A DNA stretch of 64,000 nucleotides from Acinetobacter portensis (GTDB lineage: Bacteria > Pseudomonadota > Gammaproteobacteria > Pseudomonadales > Moraxellaceae), in assembly GCF_009372215.1 (NCBI RefSeq), contig NZ_LWRV01000002.1, forward strand, positions 47,944 through 111,943. Direction: 5' to 3'. The number at the start of each line of letters is the position of its first letter. The stretch's first letter is position 1. The position numbers and the translations under genes were made by a program. Shown here piece after piece: positions 37,817 through 49,140 of the stretch. The notes below the pieces were generated by a model. That model was given only the letters and a program-made list of their open reading frames with translations, was not told the DNA's origin and did not search any database.

Positions 37817-40498
37817 ATGGCTACAATTCATGTCGATGGCAAATCGTATGAAGTCGATGGTTCAGAGAACTTGCTACAAGCATGTTTATCTTTGGGTATT
37901 GATATTCCGTACTTTTGTTGGCATCCATCCTTAGGTTCTGTCGGTTCTTGCCGTCAATGTGCTGTGACCCAATATGCGAATCCGGAAGATACCCGTGGTC
38001 GCTTGGTTATGTCATGTATGACGCCTGCGTCTGACAATACCTATATTTCTATTGAAGACAACGAAGCAAAGACATTCCGTGCTTCAATCGTTGAATTCTT
38101 AATGACGAATCACCCACACGACTGTCCAGTGTGTGAAGAAGGTGGTCATTGTCATTTACAAGATATGACTGTGATGACACAGCATGATCGTCGTCGTTAC
38201 CGTTTCACAAAACGTACGCATTATAACCAAGAGCTAGGCTCATTCATTTCTCACGAAATGAACCGTTGTATCGCATGTTACCGTTGTGTTCGTTACTACA
38301 AAGATTATGCTGGTGGTACAGACTTTGGTGTGTATGCAAGTGCATCACGTGTTTACTTCGGTCGTCCTGAATCAGGTACTTTGGAATCTGAATTCTCAGG
38401 TAACTTGACTGAAGTATGTCCAACAGGTGTATTCACTGATAAAACGCATTCTGAGCGTTATAACCGTAAATGGGACATGCAGTATGCGCCAAGCGTATGC
38501 CAAGGCTGTTCTTCAGGTTGTAATATTTCTCCGGGTGAGCGTTATGGCGAATTGCGTCGTGTAGAAAACCGTTTCAACGGTGAAGTAAACCAATACTTCC
38601 TATGTGATAAAGGTCGTTTCGGTACAGGTTATGTGAATAACGCTGATCGTCCACGTCAACCACAATTCCGTTCAGGTGATAACGTAACTACAGTTTCTGT
38701 AGACAAAGCACTTGATACAGTAATTGAAAATATCCAAGGCAAAAAAGTATTGGGTATTGGTTCACCACGTGCATCTCTTGAATCTAACTTCGCGCTTCGT
38801 GAATTGGTGGGTCAAGAAAATTATTCAACAGGTTTGTCTCAAAAAGAACAAAGCCTTGTTGAATTAGCGGCTTCAATCATGCAAACAGAGGGTGTTTATA
38901 ACCCGAATATGCGTGAAATTGAAAGCTACGATGCTGTGTTGATTTTGGGTGAAGACTTAACTCAAACTGCGCCTCGTATGGCTTTATCTGTTCGCCAAGC
39001 TGCGAAAAATAAAGGCAAAGAGATGGCAGCTGAGCGTCGTACTCAAGAATGGTTGGCTGAACCTGTTCAACGTATTGCACAAGATGCGAAATCTCCAATC
39101 TACATTCTAGCTGCAACGCAAACACGTTTAGCTGATGTTGCGACAGGCGAAGTTGTTGCTTCTCCAAACGATATCGCGCGTTTAGGTTTTGCAATTGCTG
39201 CAGGCGTGAAAGGCGAAAGCATTCTTGGTTTAGATGATGATGCGAAAGCATTTGCTCAAACTATTGCTGATACTTTAAAAGCTGCGAAAAAGCCACTGAT
39301 CATCTCGGGTACTAGCTTACAAGATGCTGCAATCATGGAAGCTGCTGCACAAGTTGCACAGAACCTTGGTAATGCAGGTCTGACATTGACTGTTCCTGAA
39401 GTGAACTCAATGGGCTTGGCAATTTTAGGTGGTCAAAGCTTAGAACAAGCTTTTGCACAAGATTACGATGCAATCATTGTGGTTGAAAATGACCTTTACC
39501 GTCGTTTACCTGCAAAACAAGTTGATGCTGCTTTAGCGAAAGTGAAAGATGTGATTGTTCTTGATCATGCTGAAACTGAAACTGTTAAGAAAGCCTCTGT
39601 GGTTCTTTCTGCTGCAAGCTTCGCTGAAGGTGATGGTACTGTTGTATCTCAAGAAGGCCGTGCACAACGTTTTTACCAAGTGTATGACCCAAGCTACTAC
39701 AAACCAGAACTTGCAATTAAAGAATCTTGGCGCTGGTTACACGCTTTAGAAACAGGCGTAAAAGGTCAAGCAATCTCTTGGAGTGTTCTTGATGATGTGA
39801 TTGAATCAGTTGCGAAAAACGTACCTGCTTTAGAAGCAATTCAAGATGTAGCGCCAGATGCAGGCTTCCGTGTTCATGGTCTTAAAGTTGCGCGTGAACC
39901 ACGTCGTTACTCAGGTCGTACGTCTATGCGTGCACCATTGTCTATTCATGAGCCGAAACAACCTACAGATAAAGATTCTGCATTAACATTCTCTATGGAA
40001 GGTTATGTAGGTAATCAAACGCCATCTCCACTTGTACCATTTGCATGGTCTGCAGGTTGGAATTCTCCGCAAGCTTGGAATAAATTCCAAGATAAAGTGG
40101 GTGGTTCATTAAAAGGTGGTGATTCTGGTATTCGTCTGTTTGATCGTTTAGCGAAGCGTCCTGCGCGTACTTTCGTTGCTCCAGCACCTGTACTTGTGAA
40201 TGCTGAAAGCTTCCGTCTTGTACCTATGCATCATATCTTTGGTTCTGGTGAATTTACTGTGAAAACACCTGCAATGGAATCGCGTATTCCTGAAGCGGTA
40301 TTTGCAGTAGGCGAACAAGATGCTGCACGCTTGAATGTTCAAGATGGTCAAACAATTACGGTTAAAGCAGGGGAAACTTCAATTGTTCTTCCTGTACTCG
40401 TAATTGAATACTTACCAACAGGTTATATTGGTTACCCAATTGGTTTAGCACCAACGGTATCACTTGCAGAGCCTGTTTCAGTCGCGGTAGGAGTGTAA
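37817..40498 (+). CDS. nuoG: NADH-quinone oxidoreductase subunit G
   Basis: An 893-residue iron-sulfur subunit. The N-terminal ferredoxin-like domain has CWHPSLGSVGSCRQCAV and CPVCEEGGHCHLQD, then CIACYRCVRYYKDYAGG and a fourth cluster motif CQGCSSGCNISPGER at about residue 228, followed by a molybdopterin-oxidoreductase-like domain without cofactor. The additional N7-type cluster cysteines are present. The C-terminal half is less conserved, as usual for NuoG. Confidence 0.95.
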   Translation: MATIHVDGKSYEVDGSENLLQACLSLGIDIPYFCWHPSLGSVGSCRQCAVTQYANPEDTRGRLVMSCMTPASDNTYISIEDNEAKTFRASIVEFLMTNHPHDCPVCEEGGHCHLQDMTVMTQHDRRRYRFTKRTHYNQELGSFISHEMNRCIACYRCVRYYKDYAGGTDFGVYASASRVYFGRPESGTLESEFSGNLTEVCPTGVFTDKTHSERYNRKWDMQYAPSVCQGCSSGCNISPGERYGELRRVENRFNGEVNQYFLCDKGRFGTGYVNNADRPRQPQFRSGDNVTTVSVDKALDTVIENIQGKKVLGIGSPRASLESNFALRELVGQENYSTGLSQKEQSLVELAASIMQTEGVYNPNMREIESYDAVLILGEDLTQTAPRMALSVRQAAKNKGKEMAAERRTQEWLAEPVQRIAQDAKSPIYILAATQTRLADVATGEVVASPNDIARLGFAIAAGVKGESILGLDDDAKAFAQTIADTLKAAKKPLIISGTSLQDAAIMEAAAQVAQNLGNAGLTLTVPEVNSMGLAILGGQSLEQAFAQDYDAIIVVENDLYRRLPAKQVDAALAKVKDVIVLDHAETETVKKASVVLSAASFAEGDGTVVSQEGRAQRFYQVYDPSYYKPELAIKESWRWLHALETGVKGQAISWSVLDDVIESVAKNVPALEAIQDVAPDAGFRVHGLKVAREPRRYSGRTSMRAPLSIHEPKQPTDKDSALTFSMEGYVGNQTPSPLVPFAWSAGWNSPQAWNKFQDKVGGSLKGGDSGIRLFDRLAKRPARTFVAPAPVLVNAESFRLVPMHHIFGSGEFTVKTPAMESRIPEAVFAVGEQDAARLNVQDGQTITVKAGETSIVLPVLVIEYLPTGYIGYPIGLAPTVSLAEPVSVAVGV

Positions 40499-40501
40499 TT
40501 C

Positions 40502-41518
40502 ATGGAACAAGAATTAATCCGTCAAACGCCGATGTGGGCTGAAAATTGGCCAATTGCCTATTCAGTCATTCAAGCGATTGTGATCTTACTTGTTGTGGTT
40601 TTGATTGCAGCTTTGATGTCTTTTATTGAACGTCGTTTACTTGGCTTATGGCAAGACCGTTATGGTCCGAACCGTGTAGGTCCAGGTGGTATGTTCCAGA
40701 TTGTTGCCGACATGCTTAAAATCATGTTCAAAGAAGACTGGACACCAAAATTCGCTGACAAATTAACATTCCGTATGGCTCCAGCAGTTGCGATGGCAAC
40801 TGCGGTGCTATCGTTCATGGTTATTCCTGTTTCACCTTATTTAGGTGTTGCAGACATGAGCATTGGCTTATTGTTCTTTATGGCAATGGCAGGTATTGCA
40901 GTATATGCAGTACTTTTCGGTGGTTGGTCATCAAATAACAAATATGCGTTATTGGGTGGTTTACGTTCTGCAGCTCAAACTATTTCTTATGAAGTGTTCT
41001 TGGGTATTTCCCTCATGGGTGTGGTGGCAATTGCTGGCTCATTTAACATGCGTGAAATTGTAGAAGCACAGAAAGATGTTTGGTTTGTTATTCCACAATT
41101 CTTAGGTTTCTTAATTTTCGTGGTTGCGGGTGTTGCGGTAACGCATCGTCATCCATTTGACCAACCAGAAGCTGAACAAGAATTGGCAGAGGGTTACCAC
41201 GTCGAGTATGGCGGTATGAAGTGGGGTATGTTCTTCGTTGCGGAATACGTAAACGTTGTACTTATTTCAGCACTTATCGTGACTTTGTTCTTTGGTGGTT
41301 GGTTAGCGCCATTCAACTTAGATATTCCATTCCTTCCAGCTGCATTCTGGTTCATTATTAAAACAGCATTCTTTGTAATGATGTTTGTATTGGCGCGTGG
41401 TTCATTAATGCGTCCACGTTATGACCAAGTAATGAATTTTGGTTGGAAAATTTGCTTGCCATTGGCATTGGTGAACCTTTTGGTGACTGGTGCTGTGATT
41501 CTGATGAATCAGGCCTAA
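40502..41518 (+). CDS. nuoH: NADH-quinone oxidoreductase subunit H
   Basis: A 338-residue membrane subunit with eight or so helices. [44 protein letters not shown] and [18 protein letters not shown] are the conserved quinone-site loops. NuoH connects the peripheral arm to the proton-pumping subunits. Confidence 0.97.
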   Translation: MEQELIRQTPMWAENWPIAYSVIQAIVILLVVVLIAALMSFIERRLLGLWQDRYGPNRVGPGGMFQIVADMLKIMFKEDWTPKFADKLTFRMAPAVAMATAVLSFMVIPVSPYLGVADMSIGLLFFMAMAGIAVYAVLFGGWSSNNKYALLGGLRSAAQTISYEVFLGISLMGVVAIAGSFNMREIVEAQKDVWFVIPQFLGFLIFVVAGVAVTHRHPFDQPEAEQELAEGYHVEYGGMKWGMFFVAEYVNVVLISALIVTLFFGGWLAPFNLDIPFLPAAFWFIIKTAFFVMMFVLARGSLMRPRYDQVMNFGWKICLPLALVNLLVTGAVILMNQA

Positions 41519-41536
41519 GACAGCAGGGAGAATAAA

Positions 41537-42079
41537 ATGTTTAAGTTTCTAGCTGGATTTGGGTCAATTATACGTTCACTGTGGATGGTTTTCTCACACG
41601 TGACACGTAAACGTGACACCATTTTATATCCGGAAGTGAAAGCCGAAGACATCGTGCCACCACGTTTCCGTGGTCGTATCGTGTTAACTCGTGACCCAGA
41701 TGGTGAAGAGCGCTGTGTTGCTTGTAACCTATGTGCGGTTGCCTGCCCAGTAGGTTGTATTTCACTACAAAAAGCAGAAAAAGAAGATGGTCGTTGGTAT
41801 CCGGAATTCTTCCGTATCAACTTCTCACGTTGTATTTTCTGCGGTATGTGTGAAGAAGCATGTCCAACGACTGCAATTCAAATGACACCTGATTTCGAGT
41901 TAGGTGAGTATGTGCGTCAAGACCTTGTATATGAGAAAGAAAACTTACTTATCTCAGGTCCTGGTAAATATCCTGACTATAATTTCTACCGTGTAACAGG
42001 TATGGCAGTTGCAGGTAAAGATAAAGGTCAAGCGCAACGTGAAAGTGCGCCAGTTGATGTACGGAGTCTATTACCATGA
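41537..42079 (+). CDS. nuoI: NADH-quinone oxidoreductase subunit I
   Basis: A 180-residue subunit with two [4Fe-4S] clusters (N6a and N6b) on the motifs [15 protein letters not shown] and [13 protein letters not shown]. It bridges NuoG and NuoB. It overlaps the start of nuoJ by four bases. Confidence 0.97.
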   Translation: MFKFLAGFGSIIRSLWMVFSHVTRKRDTILYPEVKAEDIVPPRFRGRIVLTRDPDGEERCVACNLCAVACPVGCISLQKAEKEDGRWYPEFFRINFSRCIFCGMCEEACPTTAIQMTPDFELGEYVRQDLVYEKENLLISGPGKYPDYNFYRVTGMAVAGKDKGQAQRESAPVDVRSLLP

Positions 42080-42597
42080 TGTGGCCATTTTATTTGATGG
42101 CACTTGTGGCCATTGTCTCTACAGTTCGTGTTGTAACAAACACGAACCCTGTACACGCTTTATTAAGCTTGATCGTGTCATTACTTGCTGTTGCAGGTAT
42201 GTTCATGATCGTTGGTGCGCCATTCGCTGGTGCGCTTGAAATTATTGTTTATGCTGGCGCGATCATGGTGTTATTCGTGTTCGTTGTAATGATGCTAAAT
42301 CTTGGTGAACATACAGTTGAACAAGAAAGCAAATGGTTAACATCATCTGCATGGGCATATCCAGCATTAATGAGTTTCTTAATGGGCTTATTGCTTGTTT
42401 GGATGCTTGGATCAGATTACACGCACAGTGTGGCGCTTATGGGACAAGAAATTGTAGGTCCTAAAGTAGTTGGTCAAGCACTCTTTACTCACTATTTATT
42501 ATTGGTTGAAGTAGCCGCAATGTTATTGCTCGCAGCACTTGTTGCAGCATTCCACATTGGTAAACGTGAACCAAGTGCTGAAGAGGAAAAAGAATAA
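42076..42597 (+). CDS. nuoJ: NADH-quinone oxidoreductase subunit J
   Basis: A 173-residue five-helix membrane subunit. [20 protein letters not shown] and [20 protein letters not shown] (the pi-bulge helix) are conserved. The stop shares one base with the ATG of nuoK. Confidence 0.95.
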   Translation: MMWPFYLMALVAIVSTVRVVTNTNPVHALLSLIVSLLAVAGMFMIVGAPFAGALEIIVYAGAIMVLFVFVVMMLNLGEHTVEQESKWLTSSAWAYPALMSFLMGLLLVWMLGSDYTHSVALMGQEIVGPKVVGQALFTHYLLLVEVAAMLLLAALVAAFHIGKREPSAEEEKE

Positions 42598-42905
42598 TGG
42601 GCAACATCCCTTTAGAACATGGTTTGATCGTTGCGACCATTCTTTTTGCACTTGGTTTTTACGGTGTAATGGTTCGACGCAACCTATTATTTATTTTAAT
42701 GAGCCTTGAAATCATGATGAACGCTGCTGCTTTAGCGTTTGTATTGGCAGGTAGTGCATGGGCACAACCAGATGGCCAAATCATGTTCATCTTGATCTTA
42801 ACGCTTGCTGCGGCAGAGGCGTGTATCGGTCTTGCGATCGTGCTTCAGTTTTACCATCGCTTCCATCATTTGGATGTGGATGCTGCTAGTGAGATGCGCG
42901 GATGA
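42597..42905 (+). CDS. nuoK: NADH-quinone oxidoreductase subunit K
   Basis: A 102-residue three-helix antiporter-like subunit. [18 protein letters not shown] and [16 protein letters not shown] contain the two membrane glutamates needed for proton transfer. It overlaps nuoL by four bases. Confidence 0.96.
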   Translation: MGNIPLEHGLIVATILFALGFYGVMVRRNLLFILMSLEIMMNAAALAFVLAGSAWAQPDGQIMFILILTLAAAEACIGLAIVLQFYHRFHHLDVDAASEMRG

Positions 42906-44791
42906 GTTATTTATATTTAACAGTATTGTTTCCGCTCATTGGTTTTATCCTTTTAGCGGCAGGACGTACAAAGCTTCCTGAAAATGTTGCGGCAATTATT
43001 GGTGTAGGTTCTGTTGGACTTTCAGCTTTATTTGCATTAATTGCAGGTTTCGATTTCGTTAATAACGGATCGGTTGCAACAACTCAACATCTTTGGACTT
43101 GGTTTAATGTTGGCGGTTTTTCTCCAGCATTTAGCTTACATTTAGATGGTCTATCATTATTGATGATGGGCATGATCACAGGTGTGGGTTTCTTAATTCA
43201 TATCTTTGCATCATGGTATATGCGTGGTGAAGAAGATTTCGCGCGTTTCTTCTCTTATTTCAACTTATTCGTAACAAGCATGTTGCTTCTTGTTTTAGGC
43301 GACAACTTAGCATTGTTATTCTTAGGTTGGGAAGGCGTTGGTCTTTGCTCATACTTGCTCATTGGTTACTACTACCAAACACCAGCAAATGGTTTTGCAG
43401 CAATTAAAGCATTTACAGTAACGCGTATTGGTGATGTATTTTTACTGATCGCACTGTTCTTGATTTACCAACAATTCGGCACATTACACATTGCAGAAGT
43501 TGTAGCTGCTGCGCCAACAGTTTTGGCTCAGAGTTCTTCAATTGCAATTTGGACAGCTTTAATGTTGTTCTTGGGTGCTGCAGGTAAATCTGCGCAAATT
43601 CCATTGCAAACTTGGTTAGCAGATGCAATGGCAGGTCCTACACCTGTTTCTGCATTGATCCATGCTGCAACAATGGTGACAGCGGGTATTTACCTATGCT
43701 GCCGTATGTTCTCTGTATTTGAACAAGCACCTGAAGTGATGGTGTTTATCTCAATTACAGGTGCGGTGACATTGATTGTTGCTGGTTTTGCTGCATTGGT
43801 TCAAACAGACATCAAACGTATTTTGGCTTACTCAACAATGAGTCAGTTGGGCTACATGTTTATGGCTGTGGGTGCTGAAGCTTACCAAGCTGGTCTGTTC
43901 CACATGTTGGCACATGCCTTCTTTAAAGCGTTATTGTTCCTTTCTTCTGGTGCTGTGATTCTTGCTTACCATCACGAACAAAACATCTTCAAAATGGGTG
44001 GCTTGTTTAAACATAACAAATTCCTATTTGCATGTTTCGCGATTGGTGGCGGTGCCTTAGCTGCAATTCCATTCTTAACTGTAGGTTTCTTCTCTAAAGA
44101 TGCAATCCTTGGTGCAGTTTGGGTTCAGGGTCAATCAATTGCAATTTATGATTGCTTGTATTGGACAGGTGTTGCTGGTGCGTTCTTAACATCAATTTAT
44201 ACATTCCGTTTAATTTGGGTTGTATTCTTTGGTAAAGAAAACACGCCTTACCACGCAATTAAAGGTGCATCTTACTGGTTACCTTTAGGTATTCTTGCAG
44301 TGCTTTCAACTTTTGTAGGTGCAGCATTAAAAGCACCTGTAGAAGGTATTCTAAACGCAGCGCGTATTCCTGCATTCAATGTGCCTGAAGCACTTGAACA
44401 TGGTATGCATTCTGCTGAATACACAGCGGTAGGTATTGCACTTGTAGGTCTTGTGATTGGTGTCGTGTTGTTTGCTTTTGCTTACAAAGCGGTTAAATCA
44501 TTTGCAACAACTTGTTTTGGTGCTGGTCTTGTAAATATCTGTCGTAACGCACTTGGTTTCGATGCGCTGTATAACCTAGTATTTGTAAAACCATACTTGT
44601 TTATTGCGAAGATTCTAGGTCGTGACCCAATTGATAGCTTGTGGTTAGTTCTACCTGCTATTGTGAAAGGTGGTCATAGCTTTACAAGTTCACGTCAAAC
44701 AGGTTCATTACGCGATTACGCATCAAGCATGGCTTTGGGCATTATTGTGTTATTGATGATTTTGATCGTGACTCAGGTTGTGGGGAAATAA
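42902..44791 (+). CDS. nuoL: NADH-quinone oxidoreductase subunit L
   Basis: A 629-residue Mrp-type antiporter subunit at the distal end of the membrane arm. [54 protein letters not shown] and the C-terminal lateral helix segment are present. Together with NuoM and NuoN it pumps protons. Confidence 0.96.
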   Translation: MSYLYLTVLFPLIGFILLAAGRTKLPENVAAIIGVGSVGLSALFALIAGFDFVNNGSVATTQHLWTWFNVGGFSPAFSLHLDGLSLLMMGMITGVGFLIHIFASWYMRGEEDFARFFSYFNLFVTSMLLLVLGDNLALLFLGWEGVGLCSYLLIGYYYQTPANGFAAIKAFTVTRIGDVFLLIALFLIYQQFGTLHIAEVVAAAPTVLAQSSSIAIWTALMLFLGAAGKSAQIPLQTWLADAMAGPTPVSALIHAATMVTAGIYLCCRMFSVFEQAPEVMVFISITGAVTLIVAGFAALVQTDIKRILAYSTMSQLGYMFMAVGAEAYQAGLFHMLAHAFFKALLFLSSGAVILAYHHEQNIFKMGGLFKHNKFLFACFAIGGGALAAIPFLTVGFFSKDAILGAVWVQGQSIAIYDCLYWTGVAGAFLTSIYTFRLIWVVFFGKENTPYHAIKGASYWLPLGILAVLSTFVGAALKAPVEGILNAARIPAFNVPEALEHGMHSAEYTAVGIALVGLVIGVVLFAFAYKAVKSFATTCFGAGLVNICRNALGFDALYNLVFVKPYLFIAKILGRDPIDSLWLVLPAIVKGGHSFTSSRQTGSLRDYASSMALGIIVLLMILIVTQVVGK

Positions 44792-44792
44792 G

Positions 44793-46406
44793 ATGGAAAT
44801 CACAAACAATTGGATTTTACCCGCACTGATCCTTGTACCGTTCATTGCAGGTTTTGCATGTTGGTTAGTCGATAAGGTTGACCAACACTTACCACGTTAC
44901 ATCGCACTTATTGGTATGCTTGTTACTTTAGGGCTTACTGTTGTGCTTTGGGCTCAGGGTGGATATGACTATTCTTTACAGTCAACACCAGTATGGGCAG
45001 CAGAATTCCATCTTGAATGGATTAGATCTTTAGGGATTAACATTCACTTAGCGGTGGATGGTTTATCACTTCTTATGGTTGGCTTAACTGCATTACTGGG
45101 TGTACTTGCAGTTGGCTGTTCATGGGGTGAAATTCAGAAGAATGTTGGCTTCTTCCACTTAAACCTTTTATGGTCTTTAGGTGGTGTAATTGGCGTATTC
45201 TTAGCAATTGACTTGTTCTTGTTCTTCTTCTTCTGGGAGATGATGCTAGTACCTATCTACTTCTTGATCGCACTTTGGGGTCATAAAGGGGCAGATGGTA
45301 AGTCACGCGTTTATGCTGCAACTAAGTTCTTCATTTACACGCAAGTTGCTGGTTTAATCATGCTCATTGGTATTTTAGGTCTTGTGATCTTTAATGCGAT
45401 TGCGGTAACAGGTCAAATTAGCTTTGCTTATAATGATTTATTACTTGCTGCTCACCAATTAGAAGCTTCATATCCTGCATTTGCTTATGGCTTAATGATC
45501 TGTTTATTCATCGGTTTTGCGGTAAAACTTCCAGTTTTCCCATTACACGGTTGGTTACCAGATGCACATGCTCAAGCGCCTACAGCAGGTTCTGTCGACC
45601 TTGCAGGTATCTTAATTAAGACTGCTGCTTATGGTTTACTACGTTTTGTTATTCCATTCTTCCCAGCGGCTTCTGCACAATTTGCAGATATTGCGATTAT
45701 TTTAGGTTTAATTGGTATTTTCTACGGTGCTTGGTGTGCATTCCAGCAAACAGATATGAAACGCTTACTTGCGTACACATCTATTTCGCACATGGGCTTC
45801 GTATTACTTGCAATTTATGCAGGTAACATCCTGACATTCCAAGGCTTAATGATCATGATGTTGGCACATGGCTTGTCATCTGCTGCATTGTTCATTATGT
45901 GTGGTCAAGTGTATGAACGTTTACATACACGTGATTTACGTTTGATGGGTGGTATTCGTGGTCAATTCCAATATTTACCATTTTTCTTAATGTTCTTCGT
46001 TGCTGCGCTTGTGGGTATTCCAGGTTTGGGTAACTTTATTGGTGAATTCCTGATTCTGATGGGTTCATTCGGTAAATTCCCAGCATTCACAATTATTGCT
46101 GCTGTAAGTTTAGTGTTTGCAGGTTTATACGGTTTAATCCTGATTCACAAAACATTATTTGGTACGCCAAATGAAGAGCAAAAACAACATTATGCAAGTC
46201 CGTTAAAAGACTTAAATGCGCGTGAAGTTGTTATTCTTCTAGTATGTGCTCTTGGTCTTGTATGGCTTGGTCTATATCCACAATCATTCCTTGATATTTC
46301 TAATTCAAGTATGGCGTGGTTGGCTCATAGCTACATCCCAGTTCAAGAAGTCGTTGAAGTTGTTCAACAAGCAACTATTCAACCTGAAAATGTGGGGATC
46401 CAATAA
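44793..46406 (+). CDS. nuoM: NADH-quinone oxidoreductase subunit M
   Basis: A 537-residue antiporter-like subunit. FFFFWEMMLVPIYFLIALWG, FAVKLPVFPLHGWLPDAHAQAPTAGSVDLAGIL and LAYTSISHMGFVLLAIY carry the pumping residues. The start is ATG 44793; the frame also opens 15 bases earlier inside the nuoL end. It follows nuoL by one base. Confidence 0.96.
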   Translation: MEITNNWILPALILVPFIAGFACWLVDKVDQHLPRYIALIGMLVTLGLTVVLWAQGGYDYSLQSTPVWAAEFHLEWIRSLGINIHLAVDGLSLLMVGLTALLGVLAVGCSWGEIQKNVGFFHLNLLWSLGGVIGVFLAIDLFLFFFFWEMMLVPIYFLIALWGHKGADGKSRVYAATKFFIYTQVAGLIMLIGILGLVIFNAIAVTGQISFAYNDLLLAAHQLEASYPAFAYGLMICLFIGFAVKLPVFPLHGWLPDAHAQAPTAGSVDLAGILIKTAAYGLLRFVIPFFPAASAQFADIAIILGLIGIFYGAWCAFQQTDMKRLLAYTSISHMGFVLLAIYAGNILTFQGLMIMMLAHGLSSAALFIMCGQVYERLHTRDLRLMGGIRGQFQYLPFFLMFFVAALVGIPGLGNFIGEFLILMGSFGKFPAFTIIAAVSLVFAGLYGLILIHKTLFGTPNEEQKQHYASPLKDLNAREVVILLVCALGLVWLGLYPQSFLDISNSSMAWLAHSYIPVQEVVEVVQQATIQPENVGIQ

Positions 46407-46409
46407 GTC

Positions 46410-47903
46410 ATGAACTTCACAATGTCGTTTTCTGAGCTTATGCCATTGGCTCCTGTGATGATCGTAGCGTTGACTATGGTTGTCGTGATGATTCTCACCG
46501 CAATTAAACGTAATCATAATTTAATTGCGACAGCTTCAGTGGTTGGTTTAAACCTTGCTGTAATCTTAATTTTAATCACAATGTTTGGTGGTAATTTTGT
46601 ACCATCAAGCGTGATGGGCATGTTTATGGTTGATCCATTTACCATGCTTTATCAGTTAATTATTTTGATTGCATCTCTTGCTTGTTGTACTTTGTCTCAT
46701 GCTTATATTGAGTCATATAAAGACAACCGCGAAGAATTATATATTTTAATGTTGGGTTCGGTTACGGGCGCAATGTTAATGGTTGCAAGTTCACATTATG
46801 CTTCTTTCTTTATCAGCCTTGAGTTGATGTCGATTCCTGTATATGGCTTATTGGCATATACGCATCAGCGTTCTAAATCTTTAGAAGCAGGTGTGAAGTA
46901 TCTTGTACTTTCAGCGACTGCATCTGCAATGTTATTAATGGGTATGGCGTATATCTACGCTTACACAGGTTCATTATCATTCTATGATTCTGTTCAAACA
47001 TTGTTGCAAAGCTTAGATCAACCGCTTGTGTTGATTGGTATTGCATTCATTATCTTTGCCGTAGCATTTAAATTATCTCTTGCGCCATTTCATAAATGGA
47101 CACCAGATGTTTATGCAGGTGCGCCAGCGCCAATCGCAACATTCTTAGCAACAGCTGCGAAAGTTGCAACCATTGGTTTGTTTGTACGTTATTTACTTTC
47201 TTCAGGTGCAATTGCAATTCAATCGGTAGTAACAACTTTAACTGTTATTGCTGTGTTATCTATTCTTGTAGGTAACTTCCTTGCAGTTCGTCAAGTGAAC
47301 TTAAAACGTATTTTGGCTTACTCTTCAATTGCTCATTTTGGTTATTTGTTAATTGGTTTAATTAGCTTAACGTTCGCTAGCCTTGGTAATGTATCTGTTT
47401 ATGTTATTACTTATGTATTAACGACAATTGGTGCATTTGGTGCAGTAGCGCTTATGTCTAGCCCATATAACAATACAGATGAAGCAGAGAGTCTGGCTGA
47501 GTACCGTGGTTTATTCTGGCGTCGTCCAGTATTAACTGCCGTATTAACAGTGATGATGTTATCTCTTGCGGGTATTCCATTAACTGCGGGCTTTATTGGT
47601 AAGTTCTTAGTGGTAATGGCTGCTGTAACAGCTCAACATTGGTTCCTTGCTGCAATGATCGTTGTGGGTTCGGGTATTGGTTTGTACTACTACTTACGTG
47701 TAATTATCGTAATGTACATGACTCCACCAGAGAATCCACGTATCGACGCTGTAGATCATTGGGGTCAAAAAGTGGGTGGTATCATGGTATTGTTAGCTGC
47801 TTTAGCTGTATTGGTGATTGGTGTTTATCCAGATCCAATTATTAGCTTGGCTGTACAATCTGAGATTCTTTCTCCGCTACATATGATGATGAGTTCACGT
47901 TAA
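46410..47903 (+). CDS. nuoN: NADH-quinone oxidoreductase subunit N
   Basis: A 497-residue antiporter-like subunit, last gene of the operon. LELMSIPVYGLLAY, FKLSLAPFHKWTPDVYAGAPAPIATFLATAAK and LAYSSIAHFGYLLIG are the family motifs. It starts three bases after nuoM. An alternative ATG four codons in (46422) cannot be excluded. A terminator follows 25 bases after the stop. Confidence 0.96.
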   Translation: MNFTMSFSELMPLAPVMIVALTMVVVMILTAIKRNHNLIATASVVGLNLAVILILITMFGGNFVPSSVMGMFMVDPFTMLYQLIILIASLACCTLSHAYIESYKDNREELYILMLGSVTGAMLMVASSHYASFFISLELMSIPVYGLLAYTHQRSKSLEAGVKYLVLSATASAMLLMGMAYIYAYTGSLSFYDSVQTLLQSLDQPLVLIGIAFIIFAVAFKLSLAPFHKWTPDVYAGAPAPIATFLATAAKVATIGLFVRYLLSSGAIAIQSVVTTLTVIAVLSILVGNFLAVRQVNLKRILAYSSIAHFGYLLIGLISLTFASLGNVSVYVITYVLTTIGAFGAVALMSSPYNNTDEAESLAEYRGLFWRRPVLTAVLTVMMLSLAGIPLTAGFIGKFLVVMAAVTAQHWFLAAMIVVGSGIGLYYYLRVIIVMYMTPPENPRIDAVDHWGQKVGGIMVLLAALAVLVIGVYPDPIISLAVQSEILSPLHMMMSSR

Positions 47904-47928
47904 TCTAGATAAAAGATCGACGTAATTT

Positions 47929-47957
47929 AAAAAAGCCTCCAAATTGGGGGCTTTTTT
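47929..47957 (+). terminator. Terminator of the nuo operon
   Basis: AAAAGCCTCC pairs with GGGGGCTTTT around AAATT (one G-U), followed by T residues. Confidence 0.87.
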
Positions 47958-47960
47958 ATT

Positions 47961-47988
47961 TTTTCAAAATGCAAAATGCATTTATAAT
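47961..47988 (+). promoter_or_regulatory. Predicted promoter of upp
   Basis: TTTTCA (47961-47966) and a perfect TATAAT (47983-47988) are separated by 16 bases, just after the nuo terminator and 35 bases before the upp start, so upp probably has its own transcript. Confidence 0.5.
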
Positions 47989-48023
47989 GGTGAAAATTTA
48001 TTTACCCTTTTAGGTGTTCTCCC

Positions 48024-48659
48024 GTGGCTATCCATGAAATTCAACATCCATTAATTCGACATAAACTTGGTTTACTCCGTCGCGCTGAGATTAGTACTAA
48101 AAACTTCCGTGAGCTTGCTCAAGAAGTAACGATGTTGCTGACTTATGAAGCGACTAAAGATTTACCTGTATGTGACCATGAAATTGATGGTTGGGCTGGA
48201 AAAGTAACAACTCAGCGTATCGCGGGTAAAAAAATTACAGTTGTGCCAATTTTACGTGCGGGTATTGGCATGTTAGATGGTTTCTTAAATCTAATTCCAA
48301 GTGCAAAAGTTTCTGTACTTGGTTTAGAACGTGATGAAGAAACTTTAGAAGCACGTACTTATTACAAAAAATTAGTACCAGATGTACAAAACCGTATTGC
48401 AATGATTATTGATCCAATGCTTGCAACAGGTTCATCTTTAGTTGCTGCAATTGATGTATTAAAAGCAAGTGGCTGTAAAGATATTCGCGTTATGGTTTTG
48501 GTTGCAGCGCCTGAAGGTATTAAACGTGTTGAAGCAGCACATCCTGACGTTGTTATGTTTACAGCATCTATTGATGATGGCTTAAACGAAAGTGGTTATA
48601 TTGTTCCTGGTCTTGGCGATGCAGGCGACAAAATTTTTGGTTCAGTTCAAAAAGATTAA
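48024..48659 (+). CDS. upp: Uracil phosphoribosyltransferase
   Basis: A 211-residue pyrimidine salvage enzyme making UMP from uracil and [50 protein letters not shown] (PRPP loop) and [17 protein letters not shown] (uracil site) are intact. The start is GTG at 48024. It follows the nuo operon behind a terminator and is itself terminated. Confidence 0.96.
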   Translation: MAIHEIQHPLIRHKLGLLRRAEISTKNFRELAQEVTMLLTYEATKDLPVCDHEIDGWAGKVTTQRIAGKKITVVPILRAGIGMLDGFLNLIPSAKVSVLGLERDEETLEARTYYKKLVPDVQNRIAMIIDPMLATGSSLVAAIDVLKASGCKDIRVMVLVAAPEGIKRVEAAHPDVVMFTASIDDGLNESGYIVPGLGDAGDKIFGSVQKD

Positions 48660-48672
48660 TTTTGATTTGAAC

Positions 48673-48702
48673 AAAAAAGAGGCTTCTACAGCCTCTTTTT
48701 TA
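48673..48702 (+). terminator. Terminator after upp
   Basis: AAAAAAGAGGC and GCCTCTTTTTT pair around TTCTACA. Confidence 0.88.
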
Positions 48703-48741
48703 TATACTGTACAAATAGCATTTCTAGAATAGGGTAGCATC

Positions 48742-49035
48742 ATGAAAGATGAATTATTGCAGGGTAAAATTAAACAGTACGATCCTGCAAAAGGTTTTGG
48801 ATTTATTGGAACAACAGATGGTGACGTATTTTTCCATATTTCAGATTTCCCTGTGGCAGAAGGCGAACCTAAACGTAATGAACGCGTAAAATTTTTAGCT
48901 GTGGAAAATGGCGATAAGTTTAAAGCTGTGCGTATAGAGCGCGTTGAAGATAAGTCTGCGAAAGCGAAAAAAACAAAGGTTGTGACCCACAATAAGTCGA
49001 TTACAACATCGTTATTATCAAACTTCCGTAAATAA
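48742..49035 (+). CDS. Cold-shock-domain protein
   Basis: A 97-residue protein with a cold shock domain in residues 5-67: KGFGFIG (RNP1-like, residues 18-23) and DVFFHI (RNP2-like, 28-33). The tail is basic and lysine-rich (KSAKAKKTKVV). Classical Csp proteins are about 70 residues, so this is an extended form. It probably binds single-stranded RNA or DNA. A homologous domain begins the next gene, which suggests tandem duplication. Confidence 0.85.
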   Translation: MKDELLQGKIKQYDPAKGFGFIGTTDGDVFFHISDFPVAEGEPKRNERVKFLAVENGDKFKAVRIERVEDKSAKAKKTKVVTHNKSITTSLLSNFRK

Positions 49036-49076
49036 TACTGACGTTATTGAAGTATATTTAGATAGATAATAAATAT

Positions 49077-49106
49077 AAAAAAAGAGGCATTTATGTCTCT
49101 TTTTTT
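49077..49106 (+). terminator. Terminator between the two cold-shock-domain genes
   Basis: AAAAAGAGGCA / TGTCTCTTTTT around TTTA, with one G-U pair, then T residues; 41 bases past the first gene's stop. Confidence 0.83.
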
Positions 49107-49140
49107 ATTAGAATAATAAACTATAAAAATAGGGGGATTT

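Noticed and set aside
38877..39251. 124-codon frame antisense to nuoG
   Set aside because: It is a shadow frame inside nuoG, rich in Gln/Leu/His, with no initiation signal.
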